From the NCBI GenBank assembly GCA_018389105.1, contig JACATO010002186.1, positions 1,254,501 through 1,318,500 on the forward strand: 64,000 nucleotides of DNA, given 5' to 3'. Both the position numbers and the translations under genes were made by a program. Below are positions 11,577 to 23,973 of this stretch, one piece after another. The notes beneath the pieces were generated by a model. It did no database searches. It was not told where the DNA came from and saw nothing but the letters and a program-made list of their open reading frames with translations. The stretch is from Nautilus pompilius (lineage: Eukaryota; Mollusca; Cephalopoda; Nautilida; Nautilidae). Within the stretch, counting starts at the first letter, position 1. Each line of letters opens with the position of its first letter.

Positions 11577-12463
11577 CTCTGTTGTTCTAACTTTGTCTGG
11601 TTTGTCTGACCCATTTTTTGTGTATTCACTCTTTGTAGAATGATAGTGATGATTTTTAACTCAATAAACTTTCTAAAAATAATATGTCCTTATTTATTAT
11701 GTTAATGATTTCATATATGTATACAAATATGTAAATATTTGCATGTATCTACTTAAAAACTGATACGTGCTGCATACAAATGGAGTGAAATTTTGAAATC
11801 AGCATGAAAAATTAGTCTAAAAAAAGTTGCTTTGCATTCATAATGAGTATAATACATTTAATTTTGTTGACCAGTGTTATTATTATTATTATTAGTGCTC
11901 TAGTAATTAGGATTCAGTTTAATGCTTGTTCCTCCAAATTAACATTAACAGATTATTTAAGGAGAATTTATAAAATTCTATCATTATTTATCTATTAGAA
12001 AATGAAAGGAAAATGTGTACTATAATAAGTACTTTCTCCTGGGTACTTTGCTTGGAAATGCGCTGAACAAACACTATCTTGCTAAGAATCTATTTATCTC
12101 AGAAAACAGATATTACCACTCACAACATAGCTATTTATCTCTAGGAAAACAACCACCACCTCACTTCAAACAAAATGTCACAACATGTTGGCATTCTTTC
12201 AATGTGTAACTCAAGGCTAAAAATTGGAAATTTTTTTTTTTTAAAACTAAAAGAAGCAACCACAGCACCATCTCTGAGAGAGATAGAAGCCTTTATTTCA
12301 GCAGTATTTCTTATTAGCAGTTAGGTATTAAATGAATTTATAATTTTACATAAATTTTTTTTCCACTTAGTTTCATTTTACTGCAAGAGAAAAAAATACT
12401 GATTTAACCAGGAGTCTACTGCTTGCTTCCACACTTTATTTGTAGTTTTCATTGAAAAAAAAA

Positions 12464-12482
12464 ATATATATATATATATATA
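12464..12482. repeat. (AT)n microsatellite
   Basis: An uninterrupted run of alternating A and T follows an A run at 12455-12463. Confidence 0.9.
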
Positions 12483-15400
12483 ATATAATTATTTTTAATA
12501 TTCATAAATATTTTAAAACCATTACATTAAAAGAGTGACATTTAATTTTTGTCAATGACTATAAAATCTTACATAATACAGAACTTTATAGCCTACTTAA
12601 AAAAAGAAAAAATGCAAAACTTCAATTTATGCATTTTATGTTCAACATTGTGATCATCATTTGCACATTCAGTTCTTCGAAATTCTATTGTAAATGCGTT
12701 TCTAACCATAAATGAGTATGTATTAAATAAGGATTTTCTCTTTCCTCTATAATATGTTTTTCTCTCTTACTCATCTACATTCTGCTTATCATTACATTCA
12801 CTGTAAGCACTTAAAAAGAAATAAATAATACAATAAACACTTGTTTTAAAACCAACGTGGCATTATTGGACAAAAGCTCTCCTTATCGAAAGGTATTGTT
12901 GTTTTCATAAATATAATATTTAAAGCCATTAATGAAAACAGGTGGCACATTCCTCCATTAAATTCTGGTTTATTTTCACATTTTTTTAAAATAAGAGTTT
13001 GTACAATTATTTTACAAGCAGAACATAAAAGCAGCAAGATCAGAATCACAAATTCTCAAAAAAACTGTTATAGGTTAATATCTTGTGAATTCTATTTGCA
13101 TATATTTAAAAGTTCAAGAATTGATACATGTACAATGTAGAAACCTGTCATTAAACAATTAACTTTTGTTCTTTTTATTTTGTTTAATTTATTTCTATTC
13201 TTTTGAAAGCTTTTCTGATGCATTTTTATTTACAAGCCTTCTCAAGTTTAGAATATATGTAACACTATTAAACTATGCCCCAGACTAGTTTATCTACAAT
13301 TATTAACAAAGTTAAGTATAAGTAATTACATTTTTTAGATATCAAATAGGAAAATAACCCATCAAGCATGATAATTTGTCTTCATATCAACAGCAAAGAG
13401 TCTTGTGAAAATAATATTTTTTGTCATTTGTAGTATGTGAATATAATGGATCAACAGTGAAATCTTGCATATGATTGGTAACATTTATTTTTCTCTAGCT
13501 GACAAAGTATACATTTGACAAATTAAGCTTTCATATATCAGTTCTATCCATCCATCCTATATAATCACTAAACAAATGCAAAAGAGCTAAAAGTAAAAGC
13601 ATCAATGTTTTCCCAGGCTCACATTGAACAAAATTGTATATACATTTCTTGCATTGGCTGTGTGTGATGTAGCTTCTTATGCGATTAAACATAATAAATG
13701 GGTTTTGTTTTCTTTACTTACAAAACTAAAATTTTATTACCTTTTTTTTTAACAAAAGCTGTAAATATATGAACAAATCAAAAGCTATAACAGGTTTGGC
13801 ATACACAATAAGTGTTTCAGCAACAAAGTTTCTAGTATTAACATCAAATTAAAAGTTCAACCAGTATACACAGGTGTGGATTTTAAATATAACCAGATGC
13901 TTTTGCTTGATTTTTTTTTTTCAAATTTATCATACTTGGTTTTTATTAGAATATTAATTAGATGTATTTATAAGCATCTTGTAAACAAAAATACTAGAAA
14001 GTTAATTTAATAGTTATCTAAGTGAAATTCTCTTATATAAATACAAATTACTTGGCTAAACTATATCTAATATTATAATAATAATAATATATAAATGGTT
14101 ACTCTTCATAATAAAAGATGGTCAGTCACAAAATGCATGCAAAACCTGGTTGTGCGTCTGTTTATAGTATAATAGTGCTGCCCACACAGCAACCACACAC
14201 TTAGGTTACTAGTAGTATGCCCTGGTGTCAAGGAATATCTAAATAATTATATCTATGGTATGTATGATTCCTACAATAAGTAGCAGCGCACGATGCTTAT
14301 TATTTGGAAGACATCCCTAGGATGTACCCCAGCCACTAAAACCTCTAAATCAAACTATTTGTTTTAAATTAGCCAAGTTTTTTTATGACTCACCTCCTCC
14401 TTTGACATTTACTTGCTTTTAAAATCCAAAATGGCATTTTCTTGTAAACACCAACTAATTCAACCAGTATGGTATCATCTGACACAGCAAATGAAAGTTG
14501 ATCCAAGGGAATAATTTCCAGTAGATTTTGATATATTCTTTTTATTTGACAGAGATACAGATTAGCAAAATACTATATTGTTTGTTTGTTTTGTTTAAAT
14601 AGAACAATTTGTCATCTGCCTGGAAGAAAAAAAATTATAATTGAATTTTGGTTTATTCATAGTTCACAGTTCATGTTATATGCTGATAGCCTCCTTTTTT
14701 TTGCATATAACCTTTTTTTAAAATGAAATAATGTAACCACTGTATGTTTATAAAATGCATGGTTACTTCACTTATAATGCAGACTGGCATCTAAAGTTTG
14801 GGATAATAGTTTTCCAATGGATAAGAGAAACCTGCAGTTGTATATAAACAACATAATGCCAGGCTGTATAAAAGAACAGGTTTTCTTTACTGCTTTAAGC
14901 AACTTCAATGTGAGTTACACACATCAGCAAAAATTAACTTGCAAAAAAAACATAATCACCATTGAACAATATATGATGATAACTCTACTGGTATACACAG
15001 GTGAGCCCATCTTGAGGTTAATGCCAGATTTCAGTGAATTGGAATCAAATGTAGTTGTGACCTGAATCTATCACAAATACACATACTAAACATACCTATC
15101 CCACCTAAAAAATATTGGAGTCTCACAACAATGCCATCAAAAAATTCTTCCTGAAGTGCAATGAATTTTTATACACACAAAGCATTAGACTATAACCTCA
15201 CAAACCTCTTAGGATAACATAGGGAGATAAATCATTCTCACTATGGGAGAATGCTTCTGCAATAGAATCTTCAGAATGTATCTGGCCAAAAGTATATGGA
15301 ATGGTTTCCTAATGGAGAAGCCATAAAGATAAAATTCAGTGTCTGCATGTGGTACCATTTATCAAAGCATGCTGTCACAGAATTTCTGCCCTTTACTGCC

Positions 15401-16328
15401 TTTGTTTCCTAATATTTTCTCCAAATGATCACAGTTCAAGTGGTTCTCTGCACTTTCACATCTTCACATCTTAAACCATCTGTGACACAAATTATGGAGT
15501 CACTAAGACTTCAACAACAGGTATCATCATGTGCCATGCCTGATTTTGAGAAGGGGATGGTTTCACTATCCAAGTTAAACTAGGGAGAAAGGGTACTAAC
15601 ATCATTGGTGGATATAAGACAGAGATTAGTATCCCCTGAAGGCATAGATATATCAAACATGAGACCTGATATAATTATCAGATCAAAGATGATAAGGTAC
15701 ATTTTTGTTTAATTAAGTTAAGAGACCCATGGGAAAACAAAATAGAAGAGACAAACAAAAAGTAAGGCAAAATATGAAAACTTTGCCATGAACTCAAGAT
15801 GAGAAAATATAAAGTGTTTTTTTTTTTTCCCAGTAGAAGCTGGTGCCAGAATAGTACTGGGACAATCATTAAAAAACTACTGAAAACTTAGTTTCTCATC
15901 TGGACAGTGTAAAGTAGCACCATGGTGGTTCTAGCTTAGAAGTTCATACATGGAATAGGGAGAAAAAAATTACAGGAATTTAACAAGTTGAGCATCTACT
16001 TATATTAAGTACAATAAGCTTACTGAAATCCCTTACTACCAGACCTGAGAACTTTACAGTTGATTCACTGCAATAAAACTGGCTGGCCATAGCTATTAAT
16101 TTACAGATTTTTTTGTTTGTTTTTCTTCCTCAAACCTACTTTAATCTCCAATGACAGCATGTCCATAGGTCAATGCTACTTATTACTTTTTTATTAAAAC
16201 TATATTGTATATTTAAATCCTGCCAAAATGCAAAACTGTTATTAATTATTGTTAATATTTTTTAATAATAGTGTGGCAGGAAATCTTTCCGTGGAATTCC
16301 AGTAAAGATTTAAATAAATTTTTTAACC

Positions 16329-16350
16329 AAAAAAAAAAAAAAAAAAAAAA
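16329..16350. repeat. Poly-A tract, 22 bases
   Basis: A homopolymer run of A. No retroposon body was recognised immediately upstream, so it is recorded only as a simple repeat. Confidence 0.9.
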
Positions 16351-17574
16351 TTGAGGGCATAATTTTTTTCTAAACAAATAGCCAGAACTTTAAACTTTAA
16401 TTGCAATTCTGAGATAGATCAACTGATTACTTCTAAAATTCTATTTTCTGATTTCATTTTACAAAGCAAAACAGAATAACTAAAACCTACATGTCTAAAA
16501 TTACCACCAATCTGATATCAGAGCAAAAAAATGATTAAAATTAATACTAATGATAAGAACAGTAACCAAGAAAGTTCTGGTATTGTTCTTTTTTAAACAC
16601 TCTAAAGAACAAATAAGTAAGTCTTCTTACTGAACTTTAAAGAAGGTACAGATTTATTCAAATATGCTATCACATCATTATATAAATCTTTTTTCTTTGC
16701 ATGTGAGATTGTCTCTTTATATGCATAGTATAATAGTATTTTTTAATGTTGATACGATTACTTTATAAATCAATAGTCTGTTCACTTTCTTAAGCATAGC
16801 ATAACAACCACAAAACAAGTCCAATTCTTAACAAGAGAACTATCTATTACTTTTTCTCTCAGAAAGAGAAAATAGCTAATTATGAATCATAATATTTGCA
16901 TTCATGAAGTTTAATATATAATCATCGTGCTATGATATTTGTATTTTATAATTTTGAACAAAATATGAAAGTTTGTAACCACGTAAACATGTTAACAACT
17001 TGTTTCTAAAGTTAATATCTTAAATTAATTTATATAGTAATCTTTTTAACCAAAGTAACAAAACTAAAATACCTATTATGGTATTTCAGAAAGGAATACA
17101 GATACAATAGCTTATATTTTATCAAAATACACTTTATTTTTCTGTCAGAACACATCCTGGCAGCTAATTAGTGGTGACTTCTAACTTTTTTTTTGCACTT
17201 AAAAACAGAACAATTTTTATTAAGCATGTATGATTTTTTATTATTAATTTTTTTTAACTTTCGTTTTTGTTATAATTCACTGACCAACAACAAAAAAGTC
17301 ACCTTAGTATAATTACTAAAACAAAAGTCTATGCACATGTTGCTCTAATGATACAGCTATAAAAAAATGTTAAGTAAAAGAATATCACAAATTACAAAAT
17401 CATCTAAAAAAAAAGAAAGAATTTGTTAAAAACATATTTCATAAAATGTTTTAAATTTTAAGTACTCCAATTTTATAAATTGTTTATAATGTAATAATAC
17501 TAAATGCATAGCTAATATGAAAATTTGCAATGAGCATATTTCTGCAATCAATTTTTCACTTTATAGCTGTCACA

Positions 17575-17642
17575 GTAGTATTCACCTTCGAAGGAAAGCC
17601 CAATACATTGGCTTATACAAAAACCCAGATTGAATACTACTC
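17575..17642. repeat. Short inverted repeat with inner stem
   Basis: AGTAGTATTCA (17575-17585) is matched exactly by TGAATACTACT (17632-17642). Within the loop a second small inversion, AAGCC...GGCTT, could form an inner stem. The overall size of 68 bases resembles a small structured RNA precursor, but the middle of the outer stem is unpaired. Confidence 0.5.
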
Positions 17643-17702
17643 TGGATAAATCAAGTAATTCTTTTTCTTATCACCTTCTAGATCAGTATCTTTCTGTAGA
17701 TC
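17627..17702 (-). CDS. Possible C-terminal coding exon
   Basis: On the minus strand a 25-codon reading follows a TGCTAG that could serve as a splice acceptor. It begins KFLDDLQKDTDLEGDKKK and ends NYLIYPE before a TAG. The composition (charged, amphipathic, ordinary codons) is more like coding sequence than its surroundings. The frame is short enough to occur by chance, the pyrimidine tract is poor, and no homolog was recognised. It is on the same strand as the candidate exon at 20119-20239, but no link between the two is shown. Confidence 0.2.
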
Positions 17703-20118
17703 ATCAAGGAATTTCTAGCACATTAAAATCTGAAAGAATCTAAAATAAAAGTTACAAAAGTTGTGGCATGGCACTGCCATAATGTTTATGTACATAAACA
17801 CAAAATAGTAGTTGTGCTACTTTAGAGACTGACTAACTTAGAAGATGTTAATAACTCTAAACAAAATTTTAAAAAATAAAAATAACAGAATTCCTTCAGT
17901 ATAACAACTGGATAGCCTATGAATTATGGCTCCAAACTATCTTTATTTTTTTTATTTTCTTCCTCTCCACCCACAACACAACTAGTCAAGCTGAAACAAC
18001 ATTTGCCACATATAATACCCAATATACAAACTGTCATATAAAATAATAATATTTTTTCTTACCCATATTACAGGATTGCCCCTTTTATAATTTTTTTTTA
18101 ACTTAAGTTCAAGTGTTTACATGATTGAGAGTAGCAGCATTACAATTATCATATATAAATAAAATATAGCCATTAAATATTCTAAATTAAATTTCTGAAA
18201 AGATCAAGTAAAAATGTTAGTCACTATAAAGAATAAATAAATGATTCAACGTTATACTTGAAAAATGAAAAGGGCTTTTATTATTTTTTATTCATTCACT
18301 TTTCTATATTTTAATGGTCCCTAAATGTCAGGAAAAAGTGTAGGAAATATCTACCTACCTACACTGGTATATACATTTGATCTACTACTCAAAAGAGCAA
18401 GCCATTATCTATGACTGACACCCATTTCAACTGTAAAATTCATGTTGTTCTTTATTTGTAGCAGTATTAAAATAAATAGATTTTTCAGAAGAAACTCACA
18501 GAAATGTATACATAATAATAATGATTAATATCTGTGCATAGTAATTATTTAATTGTATCTATCAATTCTGAAATTTTTCACATCAACAATGAAAATCAGA
18601 TATTTATCATTTTTATTCTGGTTGAATACATTTTTATCTTGAAACAAATGTTTCTTAAAGAAAAGTTCAGATTTTGTTATCATTTCATTTCCTGTAAATA
18701 CAAGTTCAGAAAAGATTTCAATTAAAATTGAAAAACATACAAACCAGTAACGAGTTGTGGAAAGATTCCAGAATCAGTTCATTTTTAGTAGCATTATATA
18801 GATATATTTACAAGCAGCAAGTAAAAATCATTAAAAATAACTGCAAATCTATGTATAAGTAACAAGCAGCCAAGTAAATCCATGGACTTATGTGTTCATG
18901 CGCATGTGTGGACACAAAATTCTTCCACCCCTTCACCTACTCCTGCCAAAATTTGGCAAACATGATCATTACTAATATTCTCCTTGTCCAGCACCTGGTA
19001 AGGACAAGCAGGTAACAATGCATGCTGACCAGAGGAAGTTGTTAACAAGGCCAGGCCAGATCTGGCATGTTATTTCAAATGGAGACATTATTCTGATTTC
19101 TATATGGAAATCACCAGAGCCTGCACTGATAGTTTATAGATTGGGTATCTCTGTAAACAGGTACTTTGCTAATTTCAATTTAATCCCCCACAAACCATTC
19201 CCAGTCATGAATTCCACATGCATGAATTAATGACTCACTACAGCTTTACACCTCAGAGACAATTGGGCCTGGCCCCCAAGAGGCTACAAATGCGAAAAGA
19301 AAACATCAGCTAAGTGCAGGGCTTTTGGTAGAAGCTCTACAAAAGTTTAGTCAACAAATCTACCCCAAACTTCATATTCTGACCTTCAAACAATCCCATG
19401 AAAACCAACAGCTTAGATTTCACAATAGAGTGGGACCAGAAGTTTACTTGTACTATTCTATACCATGGCCTCTTAACATCCATTTAACAAGAAGAGGCTG
19501 GTTGGTTTGTGTGCTTACAAACACTAGGAGAAAAAAGAGAGAGATAGAGAGAGAAAAAGAGAGTAGGAGCTTGAATTCATTGACATGCCCCTCCCTCATC
19601 CTTTTCTTGCAAAGTGGATGCTGAAACTGGATCAATTGTCCTGCTGATGAGCTTGATTTATCCATTTCGTGACTAACTGGTCCTGAACAGTTTGAATGTA
19701 GTTGTGCAAATTAAATCAAGAAATGCTTTCCTCTACCAACATAGCTCACAAAAGGCCTTTTAGCAGATGACTTAACAATGGATCCACTTATACTTTCTTT
19801 AGCTTATCTTACAAAATCAAACATCATTAAATTAGAACATTAAATGTGATAAACTGTCACAGCACAAATTAAGAAAAAACACTTAACACAATCACTAACT
19901 TCATCTGTCATTAATTTTAGCATCACCAATGCGATAAACAATTTTTGTAGGAAATATAGATGAATTGTCTTTCAGTTATAGTGAAAAAATTGTTTTTAGC
20001 AGCTGATTATAAAGCTATTCACTTCTGATAAACATAATGACACTACAAAGCTATTTTAACAAAAAAGGGAGAGAGAAAAAGAATGAAGAAACATTCAAAA
20101 CAGACAACAAGCACTCAC
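17703..20118. other. Non-coding DNA with a GC-richer block
   Basis: The stretch is A/T-rich except for a clearly more complex block at about 18890-19665. That block has open frames on both strands (plus 19018-19230 and 19325-19624, minus 19453-19665) but no recognisable protein motif. It contains a strong polypyrimidine tract ending in TAG on the minus strand (about 19570-19528), which could be an acceptor or simply the GA microsatellite. It is possibly an old unclassified repeat or an intronic conserved stretch. Confidence 0.4.
19529..19563. repeat. GA-rich microsatellite
   Basis: An imperfect (GA)n tract with A runs, equivalent to a polypyrimidine tract on the minus strand. Confidence 0.8.
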
Positions 20119-20239
20119 CTGTTTTAAAGAAGTCACTAGCAATTACCATCTGTTCATTGTAAAATCCATGCGAAGAGCAGCGGCTGTGTACCTTAGCTAG
20201 AATACTATCTAAAGCCACATCATGCAGACCAAACGACAT
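20119..20239 (-). CDS. Candidate host coding exon, unknown protein
   Basis: On the minus strand an ATG at 20239 opens a reading beginning MSFGLHDVALDSILAKVHSR. It continues through CSSHGFYNEQMVIASDFFKT to a good donor site, CAG|GTGAGTGC, with the intron starting at 20118. The exon would end one base into a codon (phase 1). The nearest upstream in-frame stop is 36 bases before the ATG. The exon may therefore be either a first coding exon or an internal one using the AG at about 20259. The composition is balanced and unlike the A/T-driven open frames elsewhere. I do not recognise the protein. No other exon of the same gene could be placed with confidence. Confidence 0.4.
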
Positions 20240-22797
20240 TTGAGAAAAGCAGACATGGGCTGGTATAGGATGTCAGTGGGATTAAGTCATGGTGTCAATA
20301 AAAAGTAAAGGCCCACAGCACAGCTACATTTTAACAGTTTATTCATTTTTGCTCATAACAGTTCATTTGTTGGTAAATATTCAAATGTAACTCAAAAAAG
20401 CTTCCTCTTATAAACATGAAAATCAAAAGGAAGATTAGGTGTATGATTAAATGTGCAGGAAGTATAAGAAAAATTATTAAATATGTGTAGTTTAGATAAA
20501 TTACACTAGAATTCCATCTTCATAGGCATATACAATAACATAAAAATAAAATATAATTTTAAGTTTTTTTTAATTTTAAAAGAATGCTATTCTTTAAATA
20601 TTCAATTATTTTAAATGTGAACATAAATCATTGTTTTTAAATTTATTACAATTTCAAAAGAAGAAAAAAGTACAAGCCTCAAGGCATATAGTAAAATAAA
20701 TTTTTAAAAAGGCAAATTTCATTACCCTAAATGGTAATTGGCATCTAGCATAAATGTTAATAATATTTTAGGCTTTTAGTTAAGCCATACATTTGAGGTG
20801 AAAATGAAATAAGCACCTTTAAAAAAAATTAATCTTTTTTTTAACTTACTAACAGAATAGCAACAGATACTCACTATTATTACTCAACATAATTCTCAGT
20901 AAACAAAATCAATATAAAAAAGACGAAACTATATTTCTTTTTTAAGTACATAAAAATATTTAAAAATTAATTTTCATAATTCTTTCATTATTTACAGAGC
21001 AGTAGAATTTATTATTTTGACAAAAAGTGTAAAACTTTTAAAAAGTCAAGTCTATTGTTATTTTTCCTCTTAACAGCATTAATGAATAAGTGAATCTAAT
21101 TAATTAATGTTTTTAATCTTCCATCAACAGGCATGTAAAAATAATATATATGTATATGCAAACTACTATACTACAGATAGTTCATGTTGAGAGCTACATT
21201 CTGACATCAACAATGCCCCCTAGTAACTGTACTAACAATCTACATCATGTGTTTCCCAGGTGGGTGGGTGTGTATGGATCCCCATCTAGGTTACAAGATA
21301 AGAGACTGTGTGCCTAGATACTGGGCAGAACATACATTTAGATTCTGATAATATTAGTAGAAAAATCATTAAACCAAAAAGAATAATTTTAAAGCTAAAA
21401 ATAACAATGGAAGAAAAAATAAACATTTTGTAAGATAATATCTAATTGAAATTATTTGTTTGAATAGTTTCCTCATTTTTAAAATCTTTTGAGATGAGCA
21501 GTGAGATAAACAATGATAAAATAAAAACAAAAAAAAATATCTCTCTCTTATTACTAAAATAATTTAAACATTACAAATAAAATTTATTTATTGATAAAAG
21601 TACTTATATATAATAATAAATGTGATAACTTTATATTGGGTCATGTACACAAGCAAGCAACATTTTGTAAAAATAAAATTACATATAGGTAACTGTGATC
21701 AGTCACAAGAGTACAAAATTACTGCATATTTCTTTTCCAAATTATCCCATTTGTTTTCAAGAAATTATAGTAGACTGTAAAAGAGATCCATGCATATGAC
21801 TTTGCTTTCTTTTCTTTCTCATTTCATTTATTGCTTTAATTCTTTCCTTCCATCAAACCAATTCTGCCTGGTTTTTCTTCAAACAAACAAATGAAAATTT
21901 GCCAAAAATTCTTTACATTTTTTAAACATTTTCTAAAAATATGTAGTAAGGAAATGAAAACAGGCTAAAATATAATTTACAACAAATATTAATAATAACA
22001 ATTTTCCCCTTCTTATAATTAAAAATTACAAAAGTAATTTATATTTTAATTTCATTAAATAACATAATAAAATCAGAAAATTTCATAAGTTGAACAAATC
22101 TACTGTTTTAAAATATTATAGTTAAATATGTAACATTATCATCAGTATATCACAGACAGTAACAAATAATCAAACAAATTAATTATGCTCATTATATTAT
22201 TTTGTTGACTAAAGCAATTGCTTTTATCATCATAAAAAATTAATCTTTTTATAAAGTGTAGTTGTTTTGTTAATCTTTCCTTGACAGTTTGAGTAAACTA
22301 AAAAAATATGGGGGAGGGAGAAAAGATGCAACAAAGAATAATAAATTCTAGATAATCAAGATTATTATTTAACAAAGAAATTAACAGAAATATTATATTA
22401 AACATTTAATTTCAATTATTAGTTTTAAATGTAATTCAAACAATAGAAACTCCGTTTCTATCCTTTAAGTAACATCTTTGCTGTTACTATCAATTTCTGG
22501 GGAATTTTACAATGAGTTTCACATTTATAGTTTTGAATTTTCATACAGAGATAAATGTAAGTTAGACAAACTATGTTACCCTTGAATCCAAATAAGATCT
22601 ATAATAGCCTTTTTAAAAAAAAATAATAAAGGACCATTTTGTAGTGACTGGTTTTAATTTTGCTACTGAAAAATGTTTATTTTAACCTCATACACAAATA
22701 CTAAAGGTTTTAGTTTTCTAGTCAGAAAGAGCAAAGAATAAACTTTTTTTTGTTTTTTAAGGGAAAACTTCTGTGTAGCATAAAACCTTCTATTTCA

Positions 22798-22821
22798 ATG
22801 ATGATGATGGTGATGATGCAC
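22798..22821. repeat. (ATG)n imperfect microsatellite
   Basis: An imperfect GAT/GGT triplet run, with the form ATGATGATGGTGATGATG. Confidence 0.7.
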
Positions 22822-23913
22822 CAGTATCAAATGAACCTCATACTTATAAAACAAAAAAAGTTTGAAGACATTCAATACATACTTTAGGTTTGGTTCTGCT
22901 TCTTTCAAGATATTAGTAAGTATATTAATAATAAAATGATAACAAAATCAAAGAAAATCAGACTTTACATTTGAAATCTGCAACACTTTTCATTCACACC
23001 ATCATGTGACAAAATTGTTAAGAACAACTTTTATTTAAGTATAAATTAGCAGCAAGGTTTATTTTGTATCTGACAGTTTAAACTCAGATCTTGTTAACAT
23101 TTATTATTATAATTGATTTTTTCTTTATATTTAAATATCTGTAGCCATTTTAAAGTTATTTTAAAGAGAAAACCTAATCAATATTTCCAAGTAAAAACTT
23201 ACAATTCATAAATAGTAAACAAAAACAACAAAATCGGTCATGCTTTTCTATTTATTCAGTTAATTATAATTTACACTGATGAATTGTAAAGATATTGAGT
23301 GTGTTTTGTGTAGCATTTGTTAAACCAAAGAAGACGTACTCAGAAATTCCTGGCAATCTTTATTGAATGTCTTTAAAATTAAAAATACAAATGTAAAAAA
23401 AATTCCTCTAAACAATCTACAAACAACATGGGTTTTCTTGGTATTTCTTTAAAATAATTTTCAGACTTTTAGTAAATGTACTCTGCCATAAAAATTCCAA
23501 CAGATTAGATAGCAATGCAAGTTTTCAAAACATAATTTAATCTTTCCAATTACTAAGGCATTTCCTTAATGTAAAGCCCAGCCCAGCCCAGGTTGGTTGC
23601 AATTTTTCACCATAATTCACAACCTTAACATCTGCAACAGTTAAGTTTTCCTACCAAATTTTAGAAAACATGTCATTATTAGAATTTGATATAGTGATAT
23701 TAATCTCCTTTACTCATAATTTAGAATCAGTGGTTGTAAAGATATTGTATTAAACAATAATAAAATGATTTTATAAGTTAAGAGTATACATTATTTTTCA
23801 TTACTAAAAATTTTTAAAAAATCATTTCTTGAATACTCCAAAACAAAACCTAAAAACACTGCCAAACCAGTGAGGAAGTGAACCACCACCACTCACAAAA
23901 GCAATGCTGATAG

Positions 23914-23938
23914 CATAATAATAATAATAATAATAATA

Positions 23939-23972
<34 letters not shown>

Positions 23973-23973
23973 T
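23914..23973. repeat. (AAT)n microsatellite, about 60 bp
   Basis: A nearly perfect AAT triplet array with one missing base near 23941. It is the longest triplet array in the window. Confidence 0.9.

Larger units (their letters stand above)
10186..11876 (+). mobile_element. TIR element carrying an uncharacterised conserved protein
   Basis: Both ends carry the exact 13-base inverted terminus CACTGGTCAACAA (10186-10198, and on the minus strand from 11876 inward). The inverted similarity is weaker further in but returns as a shared ATGCTGATTTCAAA phrase about 60-70 bp from each end. The 9 bases TTATTATTA flank both sides (10177-10185 and 11877-11885). They fit a target duplication of 8-9 bp, although they lie in a TTA-rich context. 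The element holds the degraded gene at 10597-11576. The superfamily is not assigned: the duplication length resembles hAT, P or Merlin elements, but the protein shows no recognised transposase motif. Confidence 0.7.
11886..17570. other. AT-rich non-coding DNA with unclassified block
   Basis: This stretch is mainly A/T-rich and simple. A more complex block at about 15100-15690 shows two overlapping plus-strand readings with stops, suggesting an old coding remnant, but no family motif could be named. A block at about 14150-14345 is likewise more complex without an identity. Microsatellites inside are listed separately. Confidence 0.5.

Noticed and set aside
17575..17642. A microRNA precursor in the 68-base hairpin
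   Set aside because: Only the outer 11 bp and a small inner stem pair. There is no continuous duplex of about 22 bases.
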